From NCBI RefSeq assembly GCF_965219595.1, contig NZ_OZ244781.1:3286001-3350000 (forward strand): 64,000 nt of DNA. The letters are read 5' to 3'. Made by a program: the position numbers and the translations under genes. This DNA is from Poriferisodalis sp022821985. Lineage in GTDB: Bacteria > Actinomycetota > Acidimicrobiia > Acidimicrobiales > Poriferisodalaceae. A model generated the notes under the pieces. It was not told where the DNA came from and made no database searches. It saw only the letters and a program-made list of their open reading frames with translations. This document shows positions 1-8,708 of the stretch, in pieces; within the stretch, counting starts at the first letter, position 1, and each line of letters begins with the position of its first letter.

Positions 1-2
1 TC

Positions 3-662
3 GAATGCTTCCACGAGCCGTGGAACGAGCTCTACTACTACGGCGAAGACCGCCGATCTCAGCGAGACGCTCACGTCGAAGCGCGTCCTGGCCACACCTA
101 TGCCGAACTCTGGGACCGCCTCTCGGAACTCTCGCAGTCGCAGAACGTGTTCGTGAAGGACTTCGCCTACTCCGTCGAGCACGACCTCGACGACCGCAAG
201 CTCGCCGCCATGACCCACACGTTTCTCATCCGCGACCCGGAGCGGGTCGTGCAGGGTCTTGGCCATCACTGGCCCGACTGCACGTGGGACGAGGTCGGGT
301 TCGAATCGCTTCACCGCCTGTTCTGCCGGATCGCTGAGCGCGACGGCGCTCCCCCGCCAGTCATCGACGCCGCCGATCTGACCGGCAATCCGGAGGGAAC
401 GATCCAGGCCTTCTGCGCTGCTGTGGGCATCGAGTTCATGGCCGAAGCGCTGGTGTGGGAACCGGGCGAGCGCTCGGAGGTGAGTTGGTACGGCGAGGGC
501 ACAGGACCGTGGCACGACAGTCTCCGGCAGAGTTCCAGCATCACGACGCCACGTACCGAGTACCCGCCGCTGGAGAATTCGCCACGCCTAGCGGAAATGT
601 ACGAACGCAGCCTGCCGCTGTTCCGCGCCATGGCCGCCCACAAGCTCTCGCCGGCGACGTAG
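3..662 (+). CDS. Sulfotransferase family protein, 5' end outside window
   Basis: The reading frame is already open at the window edge, so about 219 C-terminal residues are visible and the N-terminal PAPS 5'-phosphosulfate loop is missing. A HEPWNELYYYGEDR stretch near the left edge and the later LIRDPERVV segment resemble the substrate and 3'-phosphate-binding regions of bacterial sulfotransferase-like proteins. The family moves a sulfo group from PAPS to a hydroxyl or amine. The gene runs in the same direction as a DUF1214 gene, a second sulfotransferase and the PAPS-forming cys genes, which supports a role in sulfation. The substrate cannot be read from the sequence. The family call is fairly secure; true length and start are unknown. 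Confidence 0.72.
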   Translation, partial: ECFHEPWNELYYYGEDRRSQRDAHVEARPGHTYAELWDRLSELSQSQNVFVKDFAYSVEHDLDDRKLAAMTHTFLIRDPERVVQGLGHHWPDCTWDEVGFESLHRLFCRIAERDGAPPPVIDAADLTGNPEGTIQAFCAAVGIEFMAEALVWEPGERSEVSWYGEGTGPWHDSLRQSSSITTPRTEYPPLENSPRLAEMYERSLPLFRAMAAHKLSPAT

Positions 663-703
663 CCCAACGCTGCCCGTTGCCGCTGAGCCGTCGGAGTCAG
701 TAG

Positions 704-1909
704 ATGTACGCCATGCGAAGGTTCGTCATCGGTCTGCTGGCTGCGATTCGGGGCATCTCTGGGTGGGTGTGGAAGCTCCGGGGCAAGTCGCCCGACGACG
801 TGGCCGAGCAACGGATCACCACCGGACAGTCCTGGGACGAGTTCTGCGATGCGCTCAAGGCAGCGGGAGCTGCGCTGCATTTCCCCGGCACGCCGCGGGA
901 TGCGTTCAACCAGGCCGAGGGCTACCGGTACCTGAGCCGCATCGCCCGAGCGGGGCTGATGGCATTCGTCGAACACGCCGATCCCAAGGCGCCGGCACTG
1001 CACCGCGTGGTCGGCGAGACCACCAAGATGGGTGCGGACAACCCCGACAACTTCTACCTCACGGCCGTGCTGGACGGGTCGTACGACTACAAGATCTCAG
1101 GCCGCCGCAACGACATCGCCTACCTGAGCTTCGGAACCCAAGCGGGGCACTATGGCCAAGGCGGCGGCCTGCCGCCGACCGGCTACATCGAGTCCGACGA
1201 CATCGAGATGGATGCCGACGGGTGCTTCGAATTGATCCTCAGCAGCACCCGGCATGACACCAATTGGCTGCCGATGACACCCGAGACAGGCGCCCTTGTC
1301 GTGCGCCAAACCTTCGGCGACCGGAACGCGGAGACTCCTGCCGAACTCACCATCGAACGCATCAACTGCGCCCCCAGTGAGGCCCGTCCTTCATACCTGA
1401 CGGCGGCATCTCTGGATCACGGGCTCCGCAATGCCGGCTCGCTGGTGATGGGGGCGCCGTTGCTGTTTGCGAAGTGGGCGCGCGACTTCCAGAAGCACAC
1501 CAACGAGCTGCCCCGCTTCGACCCCGACGTGTCGCTTGCGGCCGGCGGCGACCCCAACATCGCGTACTACCACAGCCACTGGGCGCTCGAGCCCGACGAA
1601 GCACTGGTGATCGAAGCCATGCCGCCAGAGTGCGAACTCTGGAACTTCCAGCTCAACAACTACTGGATGGAATCGCTTGATTACCGGCACTTCACCATCC
1701 ACACCAACAACCACCTCGCCAGCTACGAAGCCGACGGCTCGGTGCGCATCGTGGTGGCACATAGCGATCCCTGCCTGCCGAACTGGATTGACACTGCAGG
1801 CCACACGTCGGGAACGATGTGCTTCCGCTGGGTTCGAGCCGCCGAGCATCCACAGCCAAGCTGCCGCGTGGTCAAGCTCGCCAGCTTGCGAGGCCAGCCA
1901 GGTGACTGA
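704..1909 (+). CDS. DUF1214-domain protein
   Basis: A 401-residue protein with a short hydrophobic N-terminal stretch (FVIGLLAAIRGISG) followed by a soluble domain. The C-terminal half, with WNFQLNNYWMESLDYRHF and later AGHTSGTMCFRW, matches the usual pattern of DUF1214 proteins, whose biochemical function is not established. The ATG is preceded about ten bases upstream by GGAG; a second ATG three codons later is possible. It lies between two sulfotransferase genes and looks co-transcribed with them. An auxiliary role in handling the sulfated or sulfate-accepting lipid or steroid is only a guess. Confidence 0.7.
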   Translation: MYAMRRFVIGLLAAIRGISGWVWKLRGKSPDDVAEQRITTGQSWDEFCDALKAAGAALHFPGTPRDAFNQAEGYRYLSRIARAGLMAFVEHADPKAPALHRVVGETTKMGADNPDNFYLTAVLDGSYDYKISGRRNDIAYLSFGTQAGHYGQGGGLPPTGYIESDDIEMDADGCFELILSSTRHDTNWLPMTPETGALVVRQTFGDRNAETPAELTIERINCAPSEARPSYLTAASLDHGLRNAGSLVMGAPLLFAKWARDFQKHTNELPRFDPDVSLAAGGDPNIAYYHSHWALEPDEALVIEAMPPECELWNFQLNNYWMESLDYRHFTIHTNNHLASYEADGSVRIVVAHSDPCLPNWIDTAGHTSGTMCFRWVRAAEHPQPSCRVVKLASLRGQPGD

Positions 1910-1933
1910 CATCGGCCGCATGTTGGGGGTGCG

Positions 1934-4309
1934 GTGACCTCCACCGACTACGCGCATCCCTTCCGCCCGGCCCCGGTCCGGCTCCTCAACCGGCTCGGCA
2001 GGGCCGGCGCATACGTCGGGCGGACGGGCCGGCTGGACGCTGAGGCACTGCGTGAGGCTGCACGGCGCAGGACCGGTCTCAGCGATTTCGGCGACGACGG
2101 TCACGCCGAAGCCCTCGAGGTGTTGGTCACCTCGATCAACGCCGAGGCCCGCCTGAGTGCGGCCGGCCGCCTGATCCAGAAATCACGGCTCACCGATGCG
2201 CTGGTACAACGCTTGCGGATTCAGGATTTGGTGACGCGGCACCCCGAGATCGAAGACATCGATCTGGGCACGATCATCCTGATCACCGGACTGCAGCGCA
2301 CCGGCACCACCCTGTTGCAGCGGCTGCTGTGCTCGCACCCGCAGATCCGGGGCATCACCGGCGCCGAAGCCCTCGTTCCGGTGGCGACGGGCGAGACCGC
2401 AGAACGCTCCGAGCGGTCCCGCAGGTGGCGCGCGATGCTCGCCCAGCGAACCGTCTCGTACCTAGCGCCCGACTTTCAGGCGATCCACCCGGTGGGGCAC
2501 GACCAGGCCGAAGAGGACGTCCTCCTGCTCGACCTGAACTTCATGAGCCAGACAGCCGAGGCCACCATGACGGTGCCGAGCTATTCCCGCTGGCTGGAAG
2601 ATCAAGACCACACGCAGAACTACGAGTTTCTGCGCCGGGTCCTGCAGGTGCTGGCATGGCAGCGACCCACGAGCGCGTGGGTGCTCAAGACCCCTCACCA
2701 CCTGGAGTTCCTCGACGCGTTCTGCAGGGTGTTCGGGAGCGCCACGGTGGTCCAGGCCCATCGTGACCCCCGTGTCACGTTGGCCTCGTTCTGCAGCATG
2801 GTCGCCCACGGCCACGGCATATTCAGCGATGCGGTCGATGCCGCCGAGATCGGGCGGCACTGGCACTACAAGACGCACCGGATGGTGGAGCGAGCCATGC
2901 AGGCTCGAGCCGCGTCACCAGCCAATCAATTCGTCGATGTCTCGTACTACGACCTGATCACCGACCCGATCAGCGAAGCTCGGCGCGTGTGCGAGGCGGC
3001 CGGCGTCGGCTTCGACGGGACGGCCGAACGCCAAGCCGAGCAGTACCTGGCAGCGAACCCGCAAAACCGTTTCGGCAAGCACGATTACCAGCTCGAAGAC
3101 TTCGGACTGACCGAGCAGGGCATCGACGCAGCGTTCGCTGCATACCGCGAGACCTACGCGATCCCGTTCGAAAACGACCAGCGTCAGTCGCCGAGCGCCG
3201 ATCCCCCGCCGTCACTGTCAGCCGGCGGCGAGCAGCCTCCAGAGGTGGGAGAGCCTGTACGCGGGGTCGGCGACCGTGGCTTCGTCAGTGCGGTGGCAAC
3301 GGCCTTCCGTGACCTCCGCAATCCCACGGCGCCGGATATCGAAGCAGTCGCCGACGACGTGAGGATCGACGGCAAGACCTGCCTGGTGACCGGGGCCAAC
3401 AGCGGCCTCGGCAGGGCAGCCGCCGTAGAGCTCGCTCGGCGCGGCGGCCACATGATCCTGGCCTGCCGCCCCGGCCATCACGGCATCTGCGAGGAGATCA
3501 CGCGCGAATCCGGTTCGGAGACTGTGGAGCTGGTCGAAGTCGACCTTGCCGATCTCCGATCGGTGCACCGCTGCTGCGACGAGTTACGGGATCGCGGGGT
3601 CCGCGTCGACATCGCGCTGATGAATGCCGGCCTCATGACGCCCGCTGCGAGGCGGACAGCGCAGGGCTACGACGAGATGTTCGCAGTCCACTTCCTGGCG
3701 AACCGGGTGATGATCGACCGCTGGCTGTCCGACGGTGTCGTTGTTCCGACAGTTCCGGGGGGTGACCCGCCGCGGATCGTGTTCGTCTCTTCGGAAGCCC
3801 ATCGATCCAGCGCTGCCATCGACTTCGATCGCCTCGGCGAGTTCGCCCCCTATGGCATGAAGGACAGCATGCGGCACTACGGCTTGAGCAAGCTTGTGCT
3901 GTGCACCTACGCCACGGAGTTGTCGCGCCGGCTGCATCGCTCCAGCGAAGGCGACGATGGCGTTGGCGACGGGGTCGATGATGCCGATGGCGACGACAGC
4001 GACGGGGTCGAGGTGGCGGTGCATGCGCTGTGCCCGGGAGGTGTGGCCACGAACATCACCCGCGGAGCGCCCGCGGCGCTCCGTTCATTCGTCGATCTCG
4101 TGCTTCGACGGCTGTTCCGGTCGCCCGAAGAAGCCGTCGAGCCCGTCACCTGGTTGTGCTGCGCGCCCGAGGCCGGCAGCTCAACCGGGCTCTACCTGCA
4201 CCTGATGCACCGCAAGCAGGTGTCCGAGAGCGCCGCGGACGCCACAAACGGGGCCAAGCTGTGGGAAACCAGCCAGGCCATGGTGGAGCAATCGAGAGGT
4301 TCGCAATGA
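1934..4309 (+). CDS. Sulfotransferase-SDR fusion protein
   Basis: A GTG start gives 791 residues with two enzyme domains. Residues about 1-410 form a sulfotransferase: GLQRTGTT at 119-126 is the PAPS-binding loop, and HRDPRVTLASF is the 3'-phosphate-binding segment. A proline- and glycine-rich linker (about 415-445) leads to a short-chain dehydrogenase/reductase with the cofactor motif TGANSGLG near 485, NAG near 565 and the YGLSK catalytic Tyr-Lys pair near 650. The expected steps are sulfo transfer from PAPS and NAD(P)-dependent alcohol/ketone conversion, perhaps on one substrate. No stop or frameshift separates the domains. The stop overlaps the cysD start as ATGA, implying translational coupling to PAPS supply. 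The substrate is unknown. Confidence 0.8.
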   Translation: MTSTDYAHPFRPAPVRLLNRLGRAGAYVGRTGRLDAEALREAARRRTGLSDFGDDGHAEALEVLVTSINAEARLSAAGRLIQKSRLTDALVQRLRIQDLVTRHPEIEDIDLGTIILITGLQRTGTTLLQRLLCSHPQIRGITGAEALVPVATGETAERSERSRRWRAMLAQRTVSYLAPDFQAIHPVGHDQAEEDVLLLDLNFMSQTAEATMTVPSYSRWLEDQDHTQNYEFLRRVLQVLAWQRPTSAWVLKTPHHLEFLDAFCRVFGSATVVQAHRDPRVTLASFCSMVAHGHGIFSDAVDAAEIGRHWHYKTHRMVERAMQARAASPANQFVDVSYYDLITDPISEARRVCEAAGVGFDGTAERQAEQYLAANPQNRFGKHDYQLEDFGLTEQGIDAAFAAYRETYAIPFENDQRQSPSADPPPSLSAGGEQPPEVGEPVRGVGDRGFVSAVATAFRDLRNPTAPDIEAVADDVRIDGKTCLVTGANSGLGRAAAVELARRGGHMILACRPGHHGICEEITRESGSETVELVEVDLADLRSVHRCCDELRDRGVRVDIALMNAGLMTPAARRTAQGYDEMFAVHFLANRVMIDRWLSDGVVVPTVPGGDPPRIVFVSSEAHRSSAAIDFDRLGEFAPYGMKDSMRHYGLSKLVLCTYATELSRRLHRSSEGDDGVGDGVDDADGDDSDGVEVAVHALCPGGVATNITRGAPAALRSFVDLVLRRLFRSPEEAVEPVTWLCCAPEAGSSTGLYLHLMHRKQVSESAADATNGAKLWETSQAMVEQSRGSQ

Positions 4310-5229
4310 GCGCGACGCTGCCCGCCGAGCTGCGGCTGACCCACCTGCAACAGCTCGAAGCCGAGGCGATCGGGATCATGCGCGAAGTGGTCGCCCAGTG
4401 CGAGCGGCCGGTCATGCTGTACTCGATCGGCAAGGACTCCTCGGTGCTGCTGCATCTCGCCCGCAAGGCCTTCTTCCCCGGCAGGATCCCGTTCCCGCTG
4501 CTGCACGTGGACACCACGTGGAAGTTCCGAGAGATGATCTCGTTCCGCCAGCGCATGGCCGACGAGATCGGCTTCGACCTGATCGTGCACACCAACGCCG
4601 AGGGGGTCGCGCAGGGCATCAACCCGTTCGATCACGGGTCGAAGAACTACACCGACATCATGAAGACCCAGGCGCTGCGCCAAGCGCTCGACGCCGGCCG
4701 GTTCGATGCGGCATTCGGCGGTGCCCGGCGCGACGAGGAGAAGTCACGGGCCAAGGAGCGGGTGTTTAGCTTCCGCGATGCCCATCACCGCTGGGATCCC
4801 AAGAATCAGCGGCCCGAGCTGTGGAATCTCTACAACGGCCGGGTCAACCAGGGCGAGTCGATCCGGGTGTTCCCGATGAGCAACTGGACCGAGCTCGACG
4901 TGTGGCAGTACATCCACTTGGAGCAGATCCCGATCGTGCCGCTGTACTTCGCGGCCGAGCGGCCGGTGGTGGAACGTGACGGCGTGCTGATCATGGTGGA
5001 CGACGACCGGTTCGTCTTCGACGAGGGCGAGGTGGCTGAGCAGCGGCTGGTGCGGTTCCGCACGCTGGGCTGCTATCCCCTGTCGGGTGCCATCGAGTCC
5101 TCGGCCGCCACGCTTCCGGAGATCATCGGCGAGATGCTGGTGGCCACCCGCTCCGAGCGGGAAGGCCGGGTGATCGACTTCGACCAGTCGGGTTCCATGG
5201 AGCAGAAGAAGCGCGAGGGGTACTTCTGA
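4306..5229 (+). CDS. cysD: Sulfate adenylyltransferase subunit 2
   Basis: 307 residues, the usual length of CysD, which with the CysN GTPase makes adenosine 5'-phosphosulfate (APS) from ATP and sulfate. Visible hallmarks are the PP-loop SIGKDSSVLLHL near residue 40, LLHVDTTWKFREM, GGARRDEEKSRAKER, and the typical C-terminus ending KKREGYF. The frame is open further upstream, but the ATG overlapping the previous stop (ATGA) is the natural start and gives the canonical N-terminus with THLQQLEAEAI. It is coupled to cysNC by a TGATG overlap. No cysH, cysI or sulfate permease is seen nearby, so this copy probably feeds sulfation rather than cysteine synthesis. Confidence 0.95.
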   Translation: MSATLPAELRLTHLQQLEAEAIGIMREVVAQCERPVMLYSIGKDSSVLLHLARKAFFPGRIPFPLLHVDTTWKFREMISFRQRMADEIGFDLIVHTNAEGVAQGINPFDHGSKNYTDIMKTQALRQALDAGRFDAAFGGARRDEEKSRAKERVFSFRDAHHRWDPKNQRPELWNLYNGRVNQGESIRVFPMSNWTELDVWQYIHLEQIPIVPLYFAAERPVVERDGVLIMVDDDRFVFDEGEVAEQRLVRFRTLGCYPLSGAIESSAATLPEIIGEMLVATRSEREGRVIDFDQSGSMEQKKREGYF

Positions 5230-7097
5230 TGGACCTGCTGCGCCTGCTGACGTGCGGCAGCGTCGACGACGGCAAGTCGACGCTGATCGGACGGCTGCTG
5301 CACGACTCGCAGTTGATCTACGAGGACGTGCTCGCCAGCCTCGAGGCCGACTCGGCTACCCACGGCTCGGCGGGCGAGGGGGTCGACCTGGCGCTGCTCA
5401 TGGACGGCCTGCGTGCCGAGCGGGAGCAGGGCATCACCATCGACGTGGCCTACCGCTACTTCTCCACGGCCCGCCGCACCTTCATCATCGCCGACACCCC
5501 GGGGCACCCCCAGTACACCCGCAACATGGCGACCGGTGCCTCAACCTGCGATCTGGCGGTCATCCTGATCGACGCCCGCCACGGCGTGCTGCCCCAGACC
5601 AAGCGCCACAGCTACATCGCCAGCCTGCTGGGCATCGGCCAGGTGGTGGTGGCGGTCAACAAGATGGACCTCGTCGGCTGGTCGCAGGATCGGTTCACCG
5701 AGATCTGCGAGGACTACCGCTCGTTCGCCAAGCCGCTCGGCTTTGGCCAGCCGTACTTCCTGCCGATGTCCGCGCTCTTGGGCGACAACGTCGTCGACGC
5801 CAGCGGCAATCTGGGCTGGTTCGACGGTCCGCCGCTGCTGGAGCAGCTTGAGACGGTGGACATCGATGCCGGCGTCGAGCTGGAGCATTTCCGCATGCCG
5901 GTGCAGCTGGTCTCCCGCCCCGATGCCGACTTCCGCGGGTACGCCGGGACCGTAGCTTCGGGCGTGCTCCGGCCCGGTGACGAGGTGGTGGCGCTGCCTT
6001 CGGGGCTCGGCTCGACGGTGGAACGGATTGCCACCTTCGATGGCGACCTTGATGTGGCCGGGCCGGGACGGGCGGTCACGGTGACACTCGTTGACGACAT
6101 CGATGTCAGCCGAGGCGATCTGCTGGTGACTCCAGGAAGTGAACCCCAGCGGGCACACGACCTCGACGCCATGGTGGTGTGGATGTCTGAGGCCGGCGCC
6201 GAGTCCGGCAGCTCCTACCTGCTGCAGACGACCAACACGGTCTCCAACTGCACCATCCGCAACGTCCGGCACCGGATCGACATCAATACCGGCGCACACG
6301 AGCAGGCCCCGGGCCTTGGGCTCAACGACATCGGGCACTGCGTCATCACCTCAGACCGGGAGCTCGCCTTCGACCCCTACAGCGCCAACCGGGCGACCGG
6401 CTCGTTCGTGCTCGTCGACCGGCTCACGAACGCCACAGTGGCCGCAGGAATGATCATGGGCGCGGCGTCTGCGTGGGACCGCACGCCCGATGCGGCACTC
6501 GTTCGCCAGCGCTCGGAGATCAGCGATGCAGAGCGGGCGATCCGATTCGGCCAGCAGCCGTGCACCATCCTGCTGACGGGCCTCACTGCGGCCGGCAAGT
6601 CCACGCTCGCCACGGCCCTCGAACGTGAGCTGTTCGATCGGGGCAAGGTGTCGATCCGTCTCGACGGCGAGAACGTTCGCATGGGCATCTCTCGTGACCT
6701 GGGCTTCAGCACCCAGGAACGCTCGGAGAACCTGCGCCGGGTGTCGGAGGTGGCACGGCTCGTGAACGGCCAGGGCCTCATCGCGATCGCCGCAATGGTG
6801 GCCCCCGACCGTGACGTGCGGCAACGAGCCCGTGACCTGGTGGGCGCGGATCGCTATGTGGAGGTCTTCGTGGACACGCCCATCGAGGTGTGCCGCGAGC
6901 GCGACCCTCACGGCCTCTACGCGATGGCCGACAGCGGGGAGATCCCCCGCTTCCCCGGCGTCTCCGCCGACTTCGACCGACCGACCGATGCCGACCTGCG
7001 CGTCGACACCTCGACCCAAGACGTCGACGAGTGCATCGACGCCATCGTGCGCATGCTGACCGAGCGCGGTTTTCTGAGAGGACAGAACACACCGTGA
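5229..7097 (+). CDS. cysNC: Bifunctional sulfate adenylyltransferase subunit 1 / APS kinase (CysNC)
   Basis: 622 residues. The N-terminal EF-Tu-like GTPase (CysN) carries GSVDDGKST at 10-18, DTPGH at 89 and NKMD at 144. It couples GTP hydrolysis to APS synthesis with CysD. The C-terminal APS kinase (CysC) starts near residue 440, with P-loop GLTAAGKST at 451-459, then RLDGENVR and DPHGLY, and converts APS to PAPS. CysNC fusion is a known arrangement in actinobacteria. The P-loop has Ala-Ala in place of the more usual Ser-Gly, but the nucleotide-binding Lys-Ser is kept. The gene is followed, with overlapping stop and start, by a second stand-alone APS kinase. Confidence 0.94.
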   Translation: MDLLRLLTCGSVDDGKSTLIGRLLHDSQLIYEDVLASLEADSATHGSAGEGVDLALLMDGLRAEREQGITIDVAYRYFSTARRTFIIADTPGHPQYTRNMATGASTCDLAVILIDARHGVLPQTKRHSYIASLLGIGQVVVAVNKMDLVGWSQDRFTEICEDYRSFAKPLGFGQPYFLPMSALLGDNVVDASGNLGWFDGPPLLEQLETVDIDAGVELEHFRMPVQLVSRPDADFRGYAGTVASGVLRPGDEVVALPSGLGSTVERIATFDGDLDVAGPGRAVTVTLVDDIDVSRGDLLVTPGSEPQRAHDLDAMVVWMSEAGAESGSSYLLQTTNTVSNCTIRNVRHRIDINTGAHEQAPGLGLNDIGHCVITSDRELAFDPYSANRATGSFVLVDRLTNATVAAGMIMGAASAWDRTPDAALVRQRSEISDAERAIRFGQQPCTILLTGLTAAGKSTLATALERELFDRGKVSIRLDGENVRMGISRDLGFSTQERSENLRRVSEVARLVNGQGLIAIAAMVAPDRDVRQRARDLVGADRYVEVFVDTPIEVCRERDPHGLYAMADSGEIPRFPGVSADFDRPTDADLRVDTSTQDVDECIDAIVRMLTERGFLRGQNTP

Positions 7098-7750
7098 GTG
7101 CGGGCGCCGGGAGCGAGAGCGTCGGAGGCGATGGCGCTGGGCATGAGCCCGTCTCGCGCAACATCGTGCGCGCCGAAGGGCACGTCACCGGCGCCGACCG
7201 CGAGGCGCACTTCGGCCACCGTGCGATGACAGTGTGGTTCACAGGGCTCTCCGGCAGCGGCAAATCCACCCTTGCATTCGCCCTCGAAGCGGCCCTGCTG
7301 GAACGCGGCGTCGCTGCCTATGTCCTCGACGGCGACAATGTCCGCTTCGGCCTCAACCGTGACCTCGGCTTCTCGCCCGAAGACCGCGCCGAGAACATCC
7401 GCCGCATCGGTGAGGTGTGCCGCCTGTTCCAAGACGCAGGAGTCGTCGTGCTCACAGCCTTCATCTCGCCCTACGTGGCCGATCGTGACCAGGTACGTGC
7501 CATCCATCCCGAAGGCACCTTCATCGAGGTGTTCGTCGACACCCCGCTCGAAATCTGCGAGGCCCGCGACCCCAAGGGCCTCTACGTCCAGGCCCGAGCC
7601 GGCGAGATCCCCGACTTCAGCGGCATCTCCGCCCCCTACGAACCACCGCCCGCACCCGAGATCACTATCGACACCACCCAACCCCTAGAAGACTGCCTAG
7701 CCCAACTCCTCGCTGCCCTCCCCCTGTCGGAAGGGCTGCGACGCGGCTAG
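7094..7750 (+). CDS. cysC: Adenylyl-sulfate (APS) kinase, stand-alone second copy
   Basis: 218 residues from a GTG that overlaps the cysNC stop (GTGA). The frame is open further upstream inside cysNC, but that part is a shadow. The fold is canonical APS kinase: N-terminal NIVRAEGHVT, P-loop GLSGSGKST at 51-59, VLDGDNVR, FISPY, and the DPKGLY lid region. It phosphorylates APS to PAPS. Having both a fused and a separate kinase in one operon suggests high PAPS demand or division of labour. The TAG stop overlaps the stop of the convergent downstream gene within a shared CTAG. Confidence 0.92.
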   Translation: MSAGAGSESVGGDGAGHEPVSRNIVRAEGHVTGADREAHFGHRAMTVWFTGLSGSGKSTLAFALEAALLERGVAAYVLDGDNVRFGLNRDLGFSPEDRAENIRRIGEVCRLFQDAGVVVLTAFISPYVADRDQVRAIHPEGTFIEVFVDTPLEICEARDPKGLYVQARAGEIPDFSGISAPYEPPPAPEITIDTTQPLEDCLAQLLAALPLSEGLRRG

Positions 7751-8523
7751 TCCCAGGTGCCGAACTGGAAGGCTTCGGTGGGAAAGGCTTGCCAGTGCTG
7801 CCAGACCTGAGGGTCGCCGTCGGTGATCTCGACACCGACGTGGGGGCGGCCCCAGAGTGCGAGGAGCACTTGGATCGGCGGGCCTTCGACCACGACCGAT
7901 GCCGGCGACTCGGTCTCGGGCAGGGGCTCGATAGTCACGCTGCCGACCTCGACCAGACGGGCGGTGAGCCCGCCGGGATCACGTTCGAGGACGCGGCGCA
8001 TCGCCTGCAGGAAGAACTGGCAGGTGTAATCGGCGGCGTCGAGTGCTTGCGACGGCGTCATGGAGTGCGCGTGGCCCAGTGCCGCCTCGACATCGAGGCG
8101 GTGCATGCCGAGCTCGGAGGCCGCGTGCCAGGCCCACAGCCGCGGATTGCCTTCGCCTCCGGTCATCGAGAAGTAGCAGCGCCGGTCGAGGTCGTCGGCG
8201 AGATGATCGATGGCTGAGTAGGCCCACGCTGCGAGTTCCGCCGTCGAGGTTCCGGCGGGCTTGCGGCCGGCGCGCTCGTAACCCCGCGCCCGGGACTCGG
8301 GGTCGTCGGGTGTCGAGGTGATCATCTCCTCCCACGCGATTCCGACCCGGCCGATATGTGACGCCGCGTTGTACACCGTCCAGCCCGGGCAATTCGGAAC
8401 CGGCACCGCCTGTTCCTCGTCGCTGCGGCCGCAGATGTAGTCGATGGCGGACCGGGCTGCAGCAACCCGTTCGGAATGATCAAGCATCGTCCAGTCCCAG
8501 CGTTCGCATTCTTTCCCCGTCAT
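7747..8523 (-). CDS. Maleylpyruvate isomerase-family (mycothiol-dependent, DinB-fold) protein
   Basis: 258 residues with the four-helix DinB-like N-terminal domain: VPNCPGWTVYNAASHIGRV near 42, and a central helix WHAASELGMHRLDVEAALG carrying His-Glu-His residues of the kind that hold the metal. The C-terminal part is a small alpha/beta domain typical of the TIGR03083 group. Relatives include mycothiol-dependent maleylpyruvate isomerase, but most members have no assigned reaction. The start could be the internal Met (MLDHSERV) twelve codons downstream, which fits the family better; neither start has a strong ribosome site. It converges with cysC and shares the stop region. Confidence 0.75.
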   Translation of the reverse strand: MTGKECERWDWTMLDHSERVAAARSAIDYICGRSDEEQAVPVPNCPGWTVYNAASHIGRVGIAWEEMITSTPDDPESRARGYERAGRKPAGTSTAELAAWAYSAIDHLADDLDRRCYFSMTGGEGNPRLWAWHAASELGMHRLDVEAALGHAHSMTPSQALDAADYTCQFFLQAMRRVLERDPGGLTARLVEVGSVTIEPLPETESPASVVVEGPPIQVLLALWGRPHVGVEITDGDPQVWQHWQAFPTEAFQFGTWD

Positions 8524-8708
8524 CGGTACAGCGTGTATGTACCCGCCGCAGTCTGTCAGGCGTGCGGGCGACGACGCTGTGGTCCGACGGTCACACCACG
8601 GCGACTTCGCAAGCGCTCCCGGCTACGGTGACCGGCGTCGGCCAGTCGAGTCGTCGATGGGCGCCCTGGTCGGCATCGCAGGGTTGAGACGAACTGCTGG
8701 GGCGCGAC

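Noticed and set aside
4030..4305. N-terminal extension of cysD in the same frame
   Set aside because: It overlaps the end of the SDR domain in another frame and has no similarity to CysD; the ATG at 4306 fits the family.
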